A DNA stretch of 64,000 nucleotides, taken from Pezicula radicicola (Eukaryota > Ascomycota > Leotiomycetes > Helotiales > Dermateaceae). The notes beneath the pieces were generated by a model, which saw only the letters and a program-made list of their open reading frames with translations, had not been told where the DNA came from and ran no database searches. The translations under genes were made by a program, and so were the position numbers. This document shows, in pieces, positions 48,510 through 61,151 of this stretch (positions within the stretch are counted from its first letter, which is position 1; each line of letters opens with the position of its first letter). The stretch covers positions 372,001 through 436,000 of the forward strand of contig PDUO01000034.1 of assembly GCA_003008705.1 (NCBI GenBank), read 5' to 3'.

Positions 48510-49273
48510 ATGGCGGGCAAGAAGGCCGCAGGTGAAAACACCAAGAAAGTCGCCGGAAACGCAAAGAAAGCCGAAGCCGCAGCGCAAAAGGCCGCAGCGG
48601 AGAACCAGAAGAAGGCTGCAGCTGAAGACGAGGAATGGGGAAAGGGAGCGAAGAGCAACGCAAAGAAGTAAGTCTATTGTAGATGTGCTGTCGATGGCCA
48701 CCATTTCCTTCTAGATTACCCCGCGTCACAACACAACTGACAAAACTTGTATTTGACAGGGAAGCAGAAGCAGCAAAGAAGGCAGAACAGGCGCGTAAGA
48801 AGGCTGAGAAGGATGCCCTCTTAGCAGAGGAAGAGAAAAATGCACGCGCAGCACCCAAAAATTCCAAGACTGCCGTTAAGAAGACGGCTTACAAGGGCCT
48901 CGACCTATCTCAATTAGACGCTACCCCTTCTGGTCCTGCAAGTGCGCTCAACGCATCGGGTATTGACAACGCACTCGATGCTTTGTCACTTACAACTGGC
49001 GATAGCGGCAAGATTGACAAACATCCCGAGAGGAGATTTAAGGCTGCCTTTGCCGCCTTCGAGGAGAGAAGGCTGAAGGAAATGGAGGAGGATGGGAGTG
49101 GTCAGGGACTGAGGCAGAACCAGAAGAAAGAGAAGATTCGGAAGGAATTTGAGAAGAGCGAGGAGAATCCATTCAACCAAGTCAATGCACGATATGACGC
49201 GACAAAGGAAGAATTGAAGGGAATCAAGGAAGCAGAGAGGAGCAAGATTGAGACTAGATTGGGCGGCAACTGA
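48510..49273 (+). CDS. CCDC124/Oxs1-like protein
   Basis: Two exons (48510-48667 and 48760-49273; 92-nt intron GTAAGT...GACAG) give 223 aa. The Lys/Ala/Glu-rich coiled coil (MAGKKAAGENTKK to about residue 90) is followed by GLDLSQLD. The conserved C-terminal block includes KHPERRFKAAFAAFEERRL and LRQNQKKEKIRKEFEKS, then ENPFNQ. This block defines the Ccdc124/Oxs1 family (PF06244), whose yeast relative Lso2 and human CCDC124 bind idle ribosomes at the decoding and GTPase centre to aid recovery from starvation; S. pombe Oxs1 is tied to oxidative stress. It is highly charged with no membrane segment. Length and domain position are normal, and no oddities were seen. Confidence 0.93.
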
Positions 49274-49650
49274 GGAAAGTTTTAAATTATTGCATTGGCG
49301 TCCAATGTGTTGGCGGGGTTGACGAAGAGGATGATACCAGTGATGACTGAGAATACAGTATGATAGGATGATGGCCGCAACTCCGCGATACGAGATCAAG
49401 ATGACGAGGAAGCCCCTCGGCATTTTAATAGAATTAAGCAGTTTTCATCCAGAAAATATGTTCGCATGGTAGACAATAGAACCTCCTCTCTTATCACACA
49501 TTACTGAGCTTGCATAAGATGTCAAGCTGATAACGAAACGGTCGAAACTGTTGTACGGCGGCCCTGCATGAAATTGTCTCGCTGAATAGCATCACCAACC
49601 TCACAACATCACAACACGACATTTGTCTTCACTCTTACATAGATTTAATC
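49274..49650. other. Intergenic
   Basis: 3' flank of the CCDC124-like gene and promoter of the UEV-like gene. Nothing else seen. Confidence 0.5.
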
Positions 49651-50820
49651 ATGGCACCCCGTCTGTCAAGTCTCCCAGCTGTGCGGAAACAGCATTTATT
49701 AGTGGAATTGTAAAGTCTCCTACGCAGAAGGGCAAGTACAGAAGCTGACCAGAATATCCACAGCTCGAGTCTCAAGTATGCATGTCCTCACGGTGTATTC
49801 ATGAGTCTTACTCCTGGCGACCCTACACTATGGTCCGGCGTCATCTTTGTACGAAAAGGTCCATACGCGCCCGCGATTTTACGATTCCAAATATCCTTTC
49901 CCCCGAGTTATCCCTCCCTACCACCGCTCGTCACCTTCAGCACCGACATCTTCCACCCCCTCATTACTCCTTTGACGACCTACATGTACACGACAGACGT
50001 TCATGCAGAAGGGACAGTCTCCGCGACGGATGATGAGAGGTTACCGCCAGGAGGAATGAGTTTGAGGCATGGATTCCCCGGATGGTTTGGGAGATCGAGG
50101 CAGAATAGAACCCCTGGCCAGACACCTGTGAAGTCAGGTAGTAGCATCACGAGTGAGCCCACGTCTGCAACAGGTAGTCCAACGCCGAGAAGAACACCAG
50201 GGACCGGAGATACTGCGACGAAAATGGCAGAACAAATATCTACATTTGATGTACTGCGATACATCCGCAGCGCTTTTGATGACGAAGAGGTACTGGATAG
50301 TGTACCTTTGGAAGCAGCAGGAAACCCTGGGGCATGGCATGCGTGGCGGTCACATAGGGTGAAGAGCGGAAAAGTTTTGCCTCCCCTTGTACCTCCGAAA
50401 GATAGCAAATTGAGTGCACAAGAAGGGTTAAGTGAGGATGGGAGCAGTGCTGCAAGCAGTGAAGGAGTTCCGGAAGGATACCAAAGACTTGCTGGAGGAA
50501 CAAAAGGATTAGGGAAAGGTGGAGTGCCACCATCTGGGACAACCAGGCGGCCGGGGGAGTGGAACTGGGAGGGGGTCTGGGAGGTTAGGGTCAAGAAAGG
50601 TATTGAGAGCAGTATTGCGGAGGCGGTGCTGTATGGAAATGCCCTTGGTGGTGATGATCTGGTAAGTCGCCAATCGTATGTGGAAAATAAAAGAGAAGGT
50701 GGTGCTAACTTCCAACAGATACGGTTCTTAAATATGGAGGAGGTTGAAATTGAAACTATCAAGGAGAATATCCGAAGAAGTGTCGAGAGTTCTGAACCCA
50801 TGCGAAGGGGAGTTGTCTGA
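49651..50820 (+). CDS. UBC-fold (UEV/AKTIP-like) protein lacking catalytic Cys
   Basis: Three exons (49651-49709, 49764-50661, 50719-50820) join in phase to 352 aa; ATG 49651 begins MAPRLSSLPAVRKQHLL. The E2 fold is clear: YACPHGVFMSLTPGDPTLWSGVIFV, AILRFQISFPPSYPSLPP, then VTFSTDIFHPLITP. In active E2 enzymes an HPN and a Cys follow here; instead there is HPLITPLTTYMY and no Cys, so the protein should not conjugate ubiquitin. It resembles UEVs and the AKTIP/FTS group, which works in endosome-motor (FHF) complexes. The rest is a long Ser/Gly/Pro-rich linker and a C-terminal helix (IRFLNMEEVEIETIKENI). Both introns have GTAA donors. Confidence 0.85.
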
Positions 50821-51704
50821 TATAGTCAGCTTTGCACAGAGTGGCGCTAGGAGAAGAATGATACCCCGTGACTGGAGTCTATTGAAAAGATAATCAAATT
50901 GCTACGATCTCGCTCTGGAGTCGCATCTTAGTCGCAAGTGCATATCATGAACGGCAGTAAGAAATAGTAAGTTTGGGTAAGTCGAAAACTAACTAACAGC
51001 AAATTCCAAGCCCAAGATCACAGTTTAGAGACAGCGAGGGCAATAAAGACATGGTATAGATCGACGGATGAACTTGGTTTGTGAGGCTGCGTTGTGAGGC
51101 TGTGTTGGGAGGCTTCGTCGAATTGAGCTTTTGAAGTCGTTCATATACTCTCCTCGACGCAAACTAGCTGTAGACCACCAGCAAGGAGCTCATCTGCTCG
51201 TCAAAATTATGGCATATATTCTCCTTCTTTTATTTTTATAGCTAGTGGCTATTTCGAGGTACTCAAATCAACTTTCTAATGCTGAAGATTCCTGCTCTAT
51301 GACGGCTCAGCGGGAGGAGAGTAGGTCAATTTCCACTCTAGAGAGGACATATATTGTTTCAATGATTGAGTTGGGCGAAGTATTTGGAGGCACCGTCTTG
51401 AGCATTGTCAAAGCTAGGACCTTAAGTTAGTTCCTAGACTGCATATTCTTAGCAAATTCTTTTTATAAGTGGTGCTTGTGGTGCTTTCCATCTATAAAGC
51501 TCGGAAGTCAATTATTGAGTTAGTCCCACTTACTTAACAATTACCTAGTCTGTAGATGATGCCTTCCATTCCCAGTGCCACACAACGGTGTTCCTACTTA
51601 CTTCGGCATCCCCTTCGGTCGGGATCGCCTCTTTGTTTTTCATCTTGACACATGATTGTCAAGACACATCTAATGTTTTGGTATACATCACTTCAGTTTT
51701 GGCC
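50821..51704. other. Intergenic
   Basis: 3' flank of the UEV-like gene and promoter of the next gene; a GTGAGGCT-rich patch near 51080-51110. No gene supported. Confidence 0.5.
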
Positions 51705-54700
51705 ATGAGTACCACCAACAGTTCTAGTACTAGCCCAGTAGTTTACGGACTTGTTTTGATACCAATTATCATTGCAGCATCAGCAGCGTTTGTTGCTGTC
51801 AAGTCTACAGAATTAGGCAAAAGTATCCTCAACCGTTGGAGAGAGTCTTTCCGAAAAAGGGGCAACAAGGAAAGGAGATCAGACGAAGGTATCTTAACCA
51901 TCATCCTAAGTCATTGAGTGTGTTGAACTTACTGAGTAAAGGCCAGATTGGTACGATCTCGAAAGCACCAGTAGCAGACAGCCAGGCAATCTCGACCAAT
52001 CCCCCGCCAGAGAACCCACTCCAAGACGGGTATGGCACCCACAACGATCAACGCGTCTGACATGGAGCTTCACGAACCCTCAATTACCAAGCCATCACCA
52101 CTTCGGATCATCAAACGTAGCCAAACCCTTACCAGTTGCTCTTCCCCAAGGGAGGTCGACGGACGGCGGGGTCGTGGCATGTCAGAATCCTCCTACTCAA
52201 GCAAGGGAAGCCCGCCAATGGGCCCCGACAGACCTTTGACAATACACAAGTTGAGAAAGAGAGTACGAGCGAGTGTATCAAGCGTTCTAAACGGACCCGG
52301 CGATGATTGGTCGCCCAGTTCACATGCAGACAACGCAATCCAGGACTTGATTCAAAAGCATTCTGGTAAGCCATGTCCTTTTTCGCGTAGAAAAATTAAA
52401 TCATTGACTTGATTTCAGTATCTCAAGAAAGTCGAGGTGGCTCTGATGAGGACGATGTGGAGGTGACCCCAAAAGCACAGCGAAAAGTCTCGAGGTCTAT
52501 GAGCGCAGGCGCTTTCCTCAGATCTCAGTACTTCCATGCTGATTCTGACGATGAAGGCTCTCCAAGGTCTCGTAACAATGAGAACGTAAACAGATCCCCA
52601 AATTACCCTCCAAAGATCCCCAAAAGGCGCCTTTCAAAGTCAAAAAACTTTCTCCTCAAAGCAATTGGTGGTCGGAATACCGTCGAACCTACACAAGAAT
52701 CAGACGTCTCAAAAGGCATATTACTACGACGTCTTTCTCGTGGTGGCAAGACTTCTACTACAATCTTAGAAAAGAGTTTGTATATCACTGATATAGGTTG
52801 ATTGACTAAAGGCTGACGTTTCTCCAGATGGCTTGTGTGAGATAGAAGAGAAGGATATTTCGGATGTCCGACCCAATCCGAGGATTTCAGACTATAGCAA
52901 TTCGGTATATAACCTTCCATTGCTCTCCACTGTGGTGTTCGCTCTTTTCTTCTACTTCGTCAACCCTATTCTTGGGTAGCCATGTGTGTGCGTTGTTGTC
53001 TTGAGTCACTTGAACTAATCTAGTGGTTCGCAGCTTCGTACCTCTACAACTTCTTACTCGTCCAATCCCCACGAGACATATGTACTATGTCCTAGGATAA
53101 AGTTTACGCCAGAAGTAACCGATGCGGACAGTGGTAGATGTAGTATGTGGGTTGCGATCGAGGTTTCTGGAGCTCTCCAAAGACCAACTTTTTATGGCCA
53201 GTCTCTGGAAAGCATACCATCTCAAGAAGGTTTGCGGATTACTGAATCAGTTCGCTTGTCTCAAAACTGACCTCTAAATATAGTCACACCCGCTTATGGA
53301 GAATTGTATGACATACGTGTAGAGCTTCTTCCTGGTCGAGATTGTGTTGTAGAGGAGATATTTGGGGATCTCCATGAACTCAAGTGCTTAATCGGCAACG
53401 AAACCTTCCTCATTTTAGCTAAAGTACGCCTTTGCAAGGTCAAAGTTCCTTCCTCACATATTAAAGAGTCATCCGATGAGCTTATTGCAGAGCTGGAGAA
53501 CCATCTTGGCGACACCCTTACACAATACTTGACTGTTCGCTTGGAATACCATCATTCTGGTTTTTTAGACCGTACCAACGATTCAGTATGTAGCCTTCTT
53601 GGTGACTTGCCCAAGAATAACTCACTAATTAGCAGATTAATCATACCTGGACTTCTGACTACAGCAATTCTGTAGGTAGCTTCCCTGCGCTCTCCGACCT
53701 TTGCTTCCACTCCATCTTTGGTTGTTGTCATTCTCGCTGTGTATACTAATTATATGAAACATAGCTTCACTATACATCAATCCGTACTGAGGCGTCAGCC
53801 GTCATCAAGAGAATAGTATGTCATCCCTACGCTCTTACTCTCTAATCTTTGTGTCCGTAGTGGACTACATGAACTATCATTTTGACACACGGGAACTAAT
53901 TCAGAATTCCGCAGAATCTACAATCCGCATGGTCACCTCGTACTTCTCGAACTATGAACCGGTAAGTAGCCTCTTGCTGTTGAGTCGATCTGAATAGTCT
54001 GCTAATTGACAGGTCCGATTGCCTCAATCCCATAATTTCACTCATCGAAACTCATCTGCCTAAAGACGAGCGTAGAGATGCGATTGCTAGGCTCGCAAGT
54101 GAGCGAGTACCGATTCCACTAGCAAGACGATATGGACCTCGCACACGAGAGACGTCGAGCGAGGAGACTATGAGAGCAAATGAAGTTGCCTCAACAATTG
54201 ACTCTGCAGTATCCATGTTCATAAATCAGTCAAAAGGAGACCGTCCTGCAACGCCAGAATCATTGAGGATCCTCGAGGTTATTGACTCGGCTGCCGAAGC
54301 TGAAGTCGATCCAGCACGCAAGATATGGTTACATATGCGAAAGACGTCCCGGCCAAATCAGAAGCGAAGAAGTATTACAGGGGCTAGCCAGTACTTTACG
54401 CCACCTGATATTGGTGACATTCCTCGCCCGAAGTCAACTGGCGTTTCAGAGGGTGTCAGAGAGAGCATGGTAAGTTTGCTAACCAACCCCTTGTCGCGCA
54501 GCAAGAACTAACTTGGCCATGAAGTATAGGTCAATTTCGCCGTGGAATTCGGAGTCAGCCGACTCTGAGAGGGGAGGAGATGTGAGTGTACAGACCAGCG
54601 CACCTGTTACTGAGATTGATTTAATAATGCAGTGTGGAGCGAATTTATCAGACCCTCCCGAGAGCGGTAGAGGTGTAAGTACGATGGCTGACCTCTCATT

Positions 54701-54918
54701 TATCAAAACTAACTGTAATTTAGAGCATCGATCATGATATTGACCAAGAACGCTCGCGCATCAGAGAAATCGCACTCAGCAATAAAAGAAGTGTCGGGGC
54801 GGATACTTTGAGGAGCATGGCTCCTAGCAAGAATGGCTCAGTAAAAGGGACAACCTCAACGATAGGTCTTGCTCTAGGAGGTGCAAGGGGCTGGGTATGG
54901 GGCCCTCCATGGTGGTAG
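51705..54918 (+). CDS. Conserved fungal membrane protein, many exons
   Basis: About 13 exons from ATG 51705 (MSTTNSSSTSP). A membrane segment at residues 11-32 (VVYGLVLIPIIIAASAAFVAV) is followed by a basic stretch. Later exons read TSYSSNPHETYVLCPRIKFTPE, MWVAIEVSG, YGELYDIRVELLPG, SSDELIAELENHLGDTL, RTEASAVIKR, WSPRTSRTM and NPIISLIETHLPKDERR, then SRSI-type tails ending VWGPPWW at the stop. This order matches a conserved Pezizomycotina protein of unknown function that I know only as hypothetical. Introns after exon 2 have good sites and consistent phase (e.g. 52366-52418, 53230-53283, 54675-54723). In exon 2 (51947-52365) the frame needed at the start (DWYDLES) differs by one from that at the end, implying one indel or a missed splice. 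Confidence 0.75.
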
Positions 54919-55826
54919 ATGGATCATGCGCATTGAGGTCAAGACTAGTCTGGTATTCAAATTATTTCTGTATTCTTTTACGCTTCTTTTCTCCAGTTGT
55001 TTCTTAGAAGTAGAGGAATAAGTGGTAGAACATGAAGGCGCAGTATGAATGACGAGTCTTGTTTCTATATTGCCTTCTAAATTTTTGTGTTGCAAGTATA
55101 ATTTTATATTTGAGTACGTTGGCTTACAACTGACTCTCGTCGTCCATCATTTAATCACGTATACACATTATCTCTGGGCATTGAAGAACTGTTGCGAGCT
55201 AGTTGTTTGGTCAAACTATTTGCATTATGTTGGTTTGCATCGCTTTGAAGCTTGCAGGAAGCAGGCTCAGCAATCAATTTGCATAGTTGGTGCACGTTTG
55301 ACTTAACATATTCCAAAAGTAGGTATGTTAAAATAAAGTAGAGCAAAGAGATTACTTTGCTCCTAACTTAGTCTATCGCTAAAGGTTGCACTTACTTATC
55401 TAGACTTATTCTTCTTGACAGAAACCCCTTTGAAGTTTGTTTATCAAGGCAGAACTACCTTAATAAAGGAACCTAGGGAGTTCATAGGACACTACAGAAA
55501 GTCTTCGTAAATTTTGTGAAAGCTCGGAGCTAGTTCCATTGCGGTGAGTAAGTAATCATGTGATCTTAGCGATGGCATCCGAGATAAAGGGGGGGAGGAT
55601 CTTGTCTGTTTGGGTCAGGAGGCACATTGCAGCTAGTGGTGTAAAGAATAGGTGTGGTACTAATTACTTGCATCACATGATGCAAAACATTGAAAGAATT
55701 AGATAGACGTCTTGTCTCGTGTGACTGACTGACTTTTGATCTTATCTAAAACTGAGAGTTCTTTTCTCCAAGAAAACACTTCTACTTGAACACCATTTTC
55801 ACAACATCACCTCCGAGATCTTTAAA
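54919..55826. other. Intergenic
   Basis: Spacer with 3' flank and upstream promoter, partly AT-rich. No gene seen. Confidence 0.5.
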
Positions 55827-57032
55827 ATGAAGACTGACAAGATCATTTCCAAAGCAGAAGTACGTACCAAGTTCTCCAAACACCAGGCTCTAAACTTATC
55901 TTTACCAGTTCTCAACCATGGCATCAGATCCTAAGACCCACGATACCCAAATCTACCATAATCGAATCTCCACTGGCAAAGAGATACCCCTCCACTCATG
56001 GCCACTATTCCCGCAAGCAAACAACGACACTAATGTCCTACTCTGGCAATTCAAAGAAGCACTTCAAAAGGGAAATGTCACTCGAAAGCCGGAAAACGAA
56101 GATACGCATCTACAGGAAGCTAAGGAAATTATCGCTGCTAAAGTTGATGTTGTTAATTCTGGTTCTGGTTCTGGTTCTGGTTCGATAACGACAACGAGGA
56201 GACTTATTGTATTGCTGGCGAGGGGTAGAGATGTGGAGGGTGGGTGTCTGTTTGAGGAATTTTGGAGGGAGAAGTTGGACAGTGGGGATGGGGAGAAGGG
56301 TGGACGGGTGAGCAAGGTAGTTGGGGAGAGGAGAGGGGGTGTGGGTGATGAGGAGGATGAGTTCGCTGCTTTTGAATGCTGGGTTGAGGATAATGTAAGG
56401 TTGTTGACTGGAGGTAAGTTTCTTGATCTGTTAAATCAACTTTGTTATCACTTTCACTAACGATTCTAGATAATCACGTCTTTTGTCCGGTATCTGGAGC
56501 GCTTGTCACGCTTACTTTTATGGCGGTCTTGGATCAACCTGGTCGTGTTTTCAAATGTGTACTTTTGAGGAGATTGGAGGATGTAGTACCACCTTCGCTG
56601 GAGTTGAGGGAAGAGTCTGGTAATGAACAGTCTGTGAAGGAGTCTGACCTTGTTGATGAGCCTGAGGGGAAGAAATTGGAGTCAGTCGAGATTCCACGGA
56701 AAGATGGAGAGGAGAATCATGAAGTGGAAGAGAAAGGCCAGGTTGACCTGGGACAAGAAAACTCGCTCGAAAAGGCTGAGGAAACTGTGGGAAGTGAGTC
56801 CTCTGGAACCCTGGAATACGACACCGATGAATATCAGAACATACCTCAGGTGGATTTACACACAGTGGGAAAGCAAGGCCATTTGAACAAGGCACAAGCG
56901 GACACAACCACTGAGGGCTCTTCTGAGGAGACTGTGAGCGTGGATCTGGCGGAACTTAAGTTGGATGATCGATTGAGGGAAGATTCGGAAATGTCAGTTG
57001 AAGTCGCAGAGAAAACTCAGGAGGAAAAGTAG
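55827..57032 (+). CDS. Acidic hypothetical protein
   Basis: Three exons (55827-55859, 55909-56413, 56470-57032) with introns GTACGT...CCAG and GTAAGT...CTAACG...CTAG give 366 aa. It starts MKTDKIISKAEFSTMASD. A compact N-terminal half (IYHNRISTGKEIPLHSWPLF, ECWVEDNVRLLTGG, DNHVFCPVSGALVTLTFMAV) is broken by a Gly-Ser repeat linker (SGSGSGSGS). From about residue 220 to the end it is strongly Glu/Asp-rich and likely disordered. I do not recognise the family. The two good introns, phase and biased composition support a real gene. Confidence 0.65.
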
Positions 57033-59787
57033 AAGGGAAGAAAATGACAGTAACTCAATTGTGTTGTAGGATAATTTGACAGGTTTGATAGAGTTACAAA
57101 CTGAGGAACTAAGCTCTGAGGATGGATGTTATTAGAGAGCAAGAAAAGGCTCTCTGTTTAAAGGACTCTGAAGACGTCGTTAAGTTTGAGGAGAATTCTA
57201 GAAGTTGAAGACACGAATAAACCGCTACTAGATCAAAAGCTTTTAGGTGGAATCTTGTTGTAATCACTCTGTACTGCTATCTTCAGAGTCATTAAAAGTG
57301 CTTCAAACAGTCTTAACCTCTAGTGGAACACCCATGATGATATAGTACAACTCACATATAAATTGCAAGATCACCCTATAGTCTTTTAAAAGAATAGGAT
57401 TTAAGTCTCTTGGTCTTGAAGGAGATGTTAGTACCTCAGCCCCTGAACAAAGATTTAAGCGAGAATTTTCTCGGACTTGTGATATCTGAGAGATGCTAGT
57501 AGTAGTCCTACACTTGTTCTGATCAGGAAATTATAAGCGCTGATGCTATGATGCGTAATAATAGCCGCGAACACCCCTTTTGCCCATGGTATAAGCACAA
57601 GCTTGGGTATGTGCACTGTGGTCAATAATCAGCAAGCCTGTTATCCAAGGAATGAGAAAAGGAAATTATCTTACTCCTCTTGATGTGAACTTCATATCTG
57701 CCATAGATATACAACGTACTGCTTTCTGATAATCTTTGCATATTTAGTTCCAATGACCACATAGAAGATACCAAATAAGTTCCTTTAACTTGAAGCAAAA
57801 CCAAATATAAGTTAAAAGATATAAATAAAATTCTAAATTTGCATAACTTACTGCCTGTCGTTGGATCCGATGTCTATTCAGATGCTGTCTAGGATATTTG
57901 GGTAGCGAGTGTGAGGAAGGCTAGTATGATGGTGTAGAGGAGCATAGTGAGGGTTCTGGGTTGGTGGTTGGTTGTTTTTGGTAAGGATATTGGAGTATTT
58001 GGCTCAGCCCATCAATTAAAATCGCTGGCCGGCAGTAAAGCGAGTGAAAGTGAATTAAATTACAACGAATGACTTTTCCACAGATGTAAAAAAGGTTGAA
58101 CCGAGGCTTCATATAAGATTGGGGGGGTTGAGAAGGAGTGACGAAAGGATTCGATATTCTACAACACTGCATAGATGTAACAGGAGAAAATCTGGATTTC
58201 TGGTTTCTAGTTGCAGGCAATTAACTATGCTCAAAGATCTTTGGGATCAATGCAGCTTTGCAAGGGGAAAATGGATTCATATGCTTCATTGTGGGTGGAC
58301 AGAGTCAAGCAGTGATAATGGTATTGTGTGTACGGAGGTACATGGGTTAAGTATTGTACCTTGCAACGTCTGTGAGTACTGTTTGGGGTGTAAACGACCA
58401 AAAATGGCCAATAACAATCTGTACTTCTAGGATAAATAGCGCGTATAACTTAGCACTGACATAGCAGGGAACAATACTTAGCCCATGTACCTCCGTAAAT
58501 GGTCTGGTGATGACATGGTAGCCCTTGACTCCACCAAGGATTTAACTTGAGCAAATTAAATGAACGCATTTACGTAGCATACATGTGGCCTTTTTGAAGT
58601 TGTATAGTTAATTATCATACAATAAAACCTGAATTGGCGCAGAGTAATGCATAGGCACCATTGGCTTCAATGAGACTGTTTTTTTGCGATGCGACTTGGC
58701 ATCAAGTTTGAAGATTCCTTAGTGGCTATATTATATCAGCTGTTAACATCACTTAGACTAGGTAAAACACTGAATACATAGCATGAATGGATCATGCTAG
58801 ACTTTTCGGGCCGCTTCCAAAGAGATTAGTCGCTCGCTCAGACAAGAACCAAGTTCCTTCAAAAGAGTACTGCAGCACCATAAATTATCAATTCTTATGC
58901 AAGCTGCAAAAAGAGAGCCCCTCAAAATTAAAATCTAAAATCTCTAGAACTCTAGACGTTTATTTGGAATGCTATTGGGTAAAGAAAGAATATACAGTAA
59001 CAGAGAATTTTGATCCGGAAATTGGGATGGAGACTTGTGTGGAACGGACTATATGGTACTAAGCTTAGTTTCGAGAGAGGGTTTGCGCAGCAAATTGTGA
59101 TAAATGATCGTATTAATTTTGTTGCATTAATCTGTTTTATTAGTTTTAGTTCCCTTCTGGATCATAAGTCTGAGCAAGACTTAATCAAGGATCCAATGAT
59201 GAGATATGGAGTGTTTCCCTTAGTTATGGCCCTTGGTCATTTGGAAAAGAGAACTAGTAGAACTTGAACTTTCCGCAATGACGGATTTAGTGATCAAGGA
59301 AGATATACTATGAACCCTCGAGCACAATAGTGGTGATTTGAGCGAGAGTCTGAATTGTATTGTCTGATTCCTCAAAATGAGTGGGAGGCAGCAGGCCTTT
59401 TTATACAAGACCTGAGCATCAATTGGAGCCTGATTTCTATACAAAATAAGGCATTCCGGATGCGACGGCATTGCGTGTATAGCGCTACAATAGAAAACAG
59501 GGTTTCTAGAGGCCCGAGCGAAAGGCCCGAAAAAGAAGAAGCAATTATGCCCAGAATGAGGATATACTGACACGTGACAAAATGGGCCACAATGGCTGAC
59601 ACATACTGATGTCCAGAAATTGCAGCCATTCATTGCGGATACTAGAAACTTGGGTATGATCTACATTGAGCGATTGTAATAAGCAACCTGTCCGAGTCAT
59701 TTATCCTAGCGGCTTATTACTGATGTTTACCTGCACAGTCTTGAAAAGGGCGACTGAGCCTTTTGTAAATTTGGGAACCATTGATTT
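57033..59787. other. Gene-poor spacer
   Basis: AT-rich 2.7 kb with short, unconvincing frames and the inverted repeat at 58331-58497. No gene, RNA gene or transposase remnant recognised. Confidence 0.5.
58331..58497. repeat. Hairpin-forming inverted repeat, MITE-like
   Basis: The 27-nt core at 58331-58357 (starting TACGGAGGTACATGGG) matches the reverse complement of 58471-58497 at 26 of 27 positions. Similarity continues inward (about 58358-58380 against 58448-58470) and more loosely outward to about 58291 and 58538. The loop is about 65 nt. It could be a miniature inverted-repeat element, a foldback transposon scar or a small-RNA hairpin. Confidence 0.75.
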
Positions 59788-61151
59788 TCATATATTTTCT
59801 TTGAGAAATGGATGCTCCAGAGCCTATACGTTGTACTGGTTAGCAAGAATAAATATCTGCGCCTTTTTACGAATACCTTTACTGCTGTCAACCTGCGCCC
59901 ACTTTCGTAGCAAATTAGTTTGGTAACCAAATCTGCTGCTTGTTCGTTTACGCCCGGCAATAAATCTTCCCATGAAAGACCAGGAAACTCTTGATACCAT
60001 TCAAAAGGTGGTGTGGAGAAGTTGGCTGCCTCTGGCCACGTCTCCTTTGTTGGTGTGCCTATGGTCTTGAACATACTCAAAATCAGTCCAAGCTGATTGC
60101 CGTCTTCCGATGTTTCTCGCGATTCAAAAAGAGGCTTTGAAGGTTTCCGTACACACTCAGCCAACATAGTGCCTGCTGCCCACATATCCAAACTAGCATC
60201 ATACGACCTGTTGCCAAAAAGTGTTTCTGGCGCTCGATAGCAAGTCGTGCCAACTTCAAGGACTTTGTGATCTGCTGGCTCGTCGGAGGCAGAAAGCTCC
60301 GGATGCCACGATGTGCCAAAATCTGCTAGATATGCTGGTCCGGTAGGAGATGCAAGTAGAAGATTAGAAGGCTTCACATCTCGGTGGATAATTCCTTGCC
60401 TATGGAGGTATGCAAGGGCAGAGAAGAGGTCATGAAAGCAAAACTTGGTGATAGTATCGGTGACCTTGCCCGTTGAGATGATCCGCGCGAGATTCAACGG
60501 CATGAATGGAAATGCGAGGATGAGTCTGCTTTCATTGTCCTTAGATGTTTCTTTCAATTTGATAATTGAAGGATGCGAAAGGAGGCGTAATATCTTGGCC
60601 TCTCGAGCTGGATTATGAGGTTCCACATTCCGAGTCTCGGTGATGACTTTCAATGCCACAACGCCCGATCTATAAACTTCAGAGACCATACCGCTAGCAA
60701 CATGATGACAATTGTGGTAGGATCCAATGGTGATACCAGGGCTTTCTGGCTCTGGGATCTCACCTTCCAAATCAGTAGGGATTTTGTTCATCACGGCACT
60801 GCAAGTGGCATCGTACACTTCCTGGAAATTTTCAGCGTGTAAGTCTTTAATATTATATATTGGATAGATCACGTGGACGGACGATGGTATGCAATCACCA
60901 TGAGGCGTTGTGTTAGGCGTGAACTTACTCTTGATGCCGAGGTGTTGTAAGCCTCTGTTTCGGCCTCAACCGCTACCTTGTGCGCATGGCCCGTCGGGCT
61001 TAGGCCATGGGCTTCAATGCTCTTCTTCCTGGAAGTTGTGGTTAGTCAAATGAGGATATAATAGTGCATACATAGAAACGTACAGTTTCTGGACATTCTC
61101 ATAACGGTCCAGCATACCGAGGCCTTGTCGCCAATTCGATGTGGAAGCCAT
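59788..61151 (-). CDS. CDK-like protein kinase (CAK/Csk1-like)
   Basis: Four exons (61151-61084, 61028-60929, 60821-59883, 59823-59788) join in phase to 380 aa. The start MASTSNWRQGLGMLDRYENV fits an ATG just downstream of the promoter; the short last exon adds ALEHPFLKENI and the stop. Kinase motifs are VVALKVITE (ATP-binding Lys), IIHRDVKPSNLLLA (catalytic loop), LADFGTSW (DFG), CYRAPETLFG (APE), DMWAAGTML and GRRLTA. The glycine-rich loop is poor (GSYHNCHHVASGMVSEVY), as in Cak1/Csk1-type CDK-activating kinases, which it resembles more than classic CDKs: NPAREAKIL replaces PSTAIRE. It probably phosphorylates CDKs in the cell cycle. Introns include 60822-60928 and 59824-59882. Confidence 0.88.

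Noticed and set aside
59220..59633. 137-codon minus-strand open frame
   Set aside because: Cys/His/Phe-rich but without motif spacing; likely chance in AT-rich DNA.
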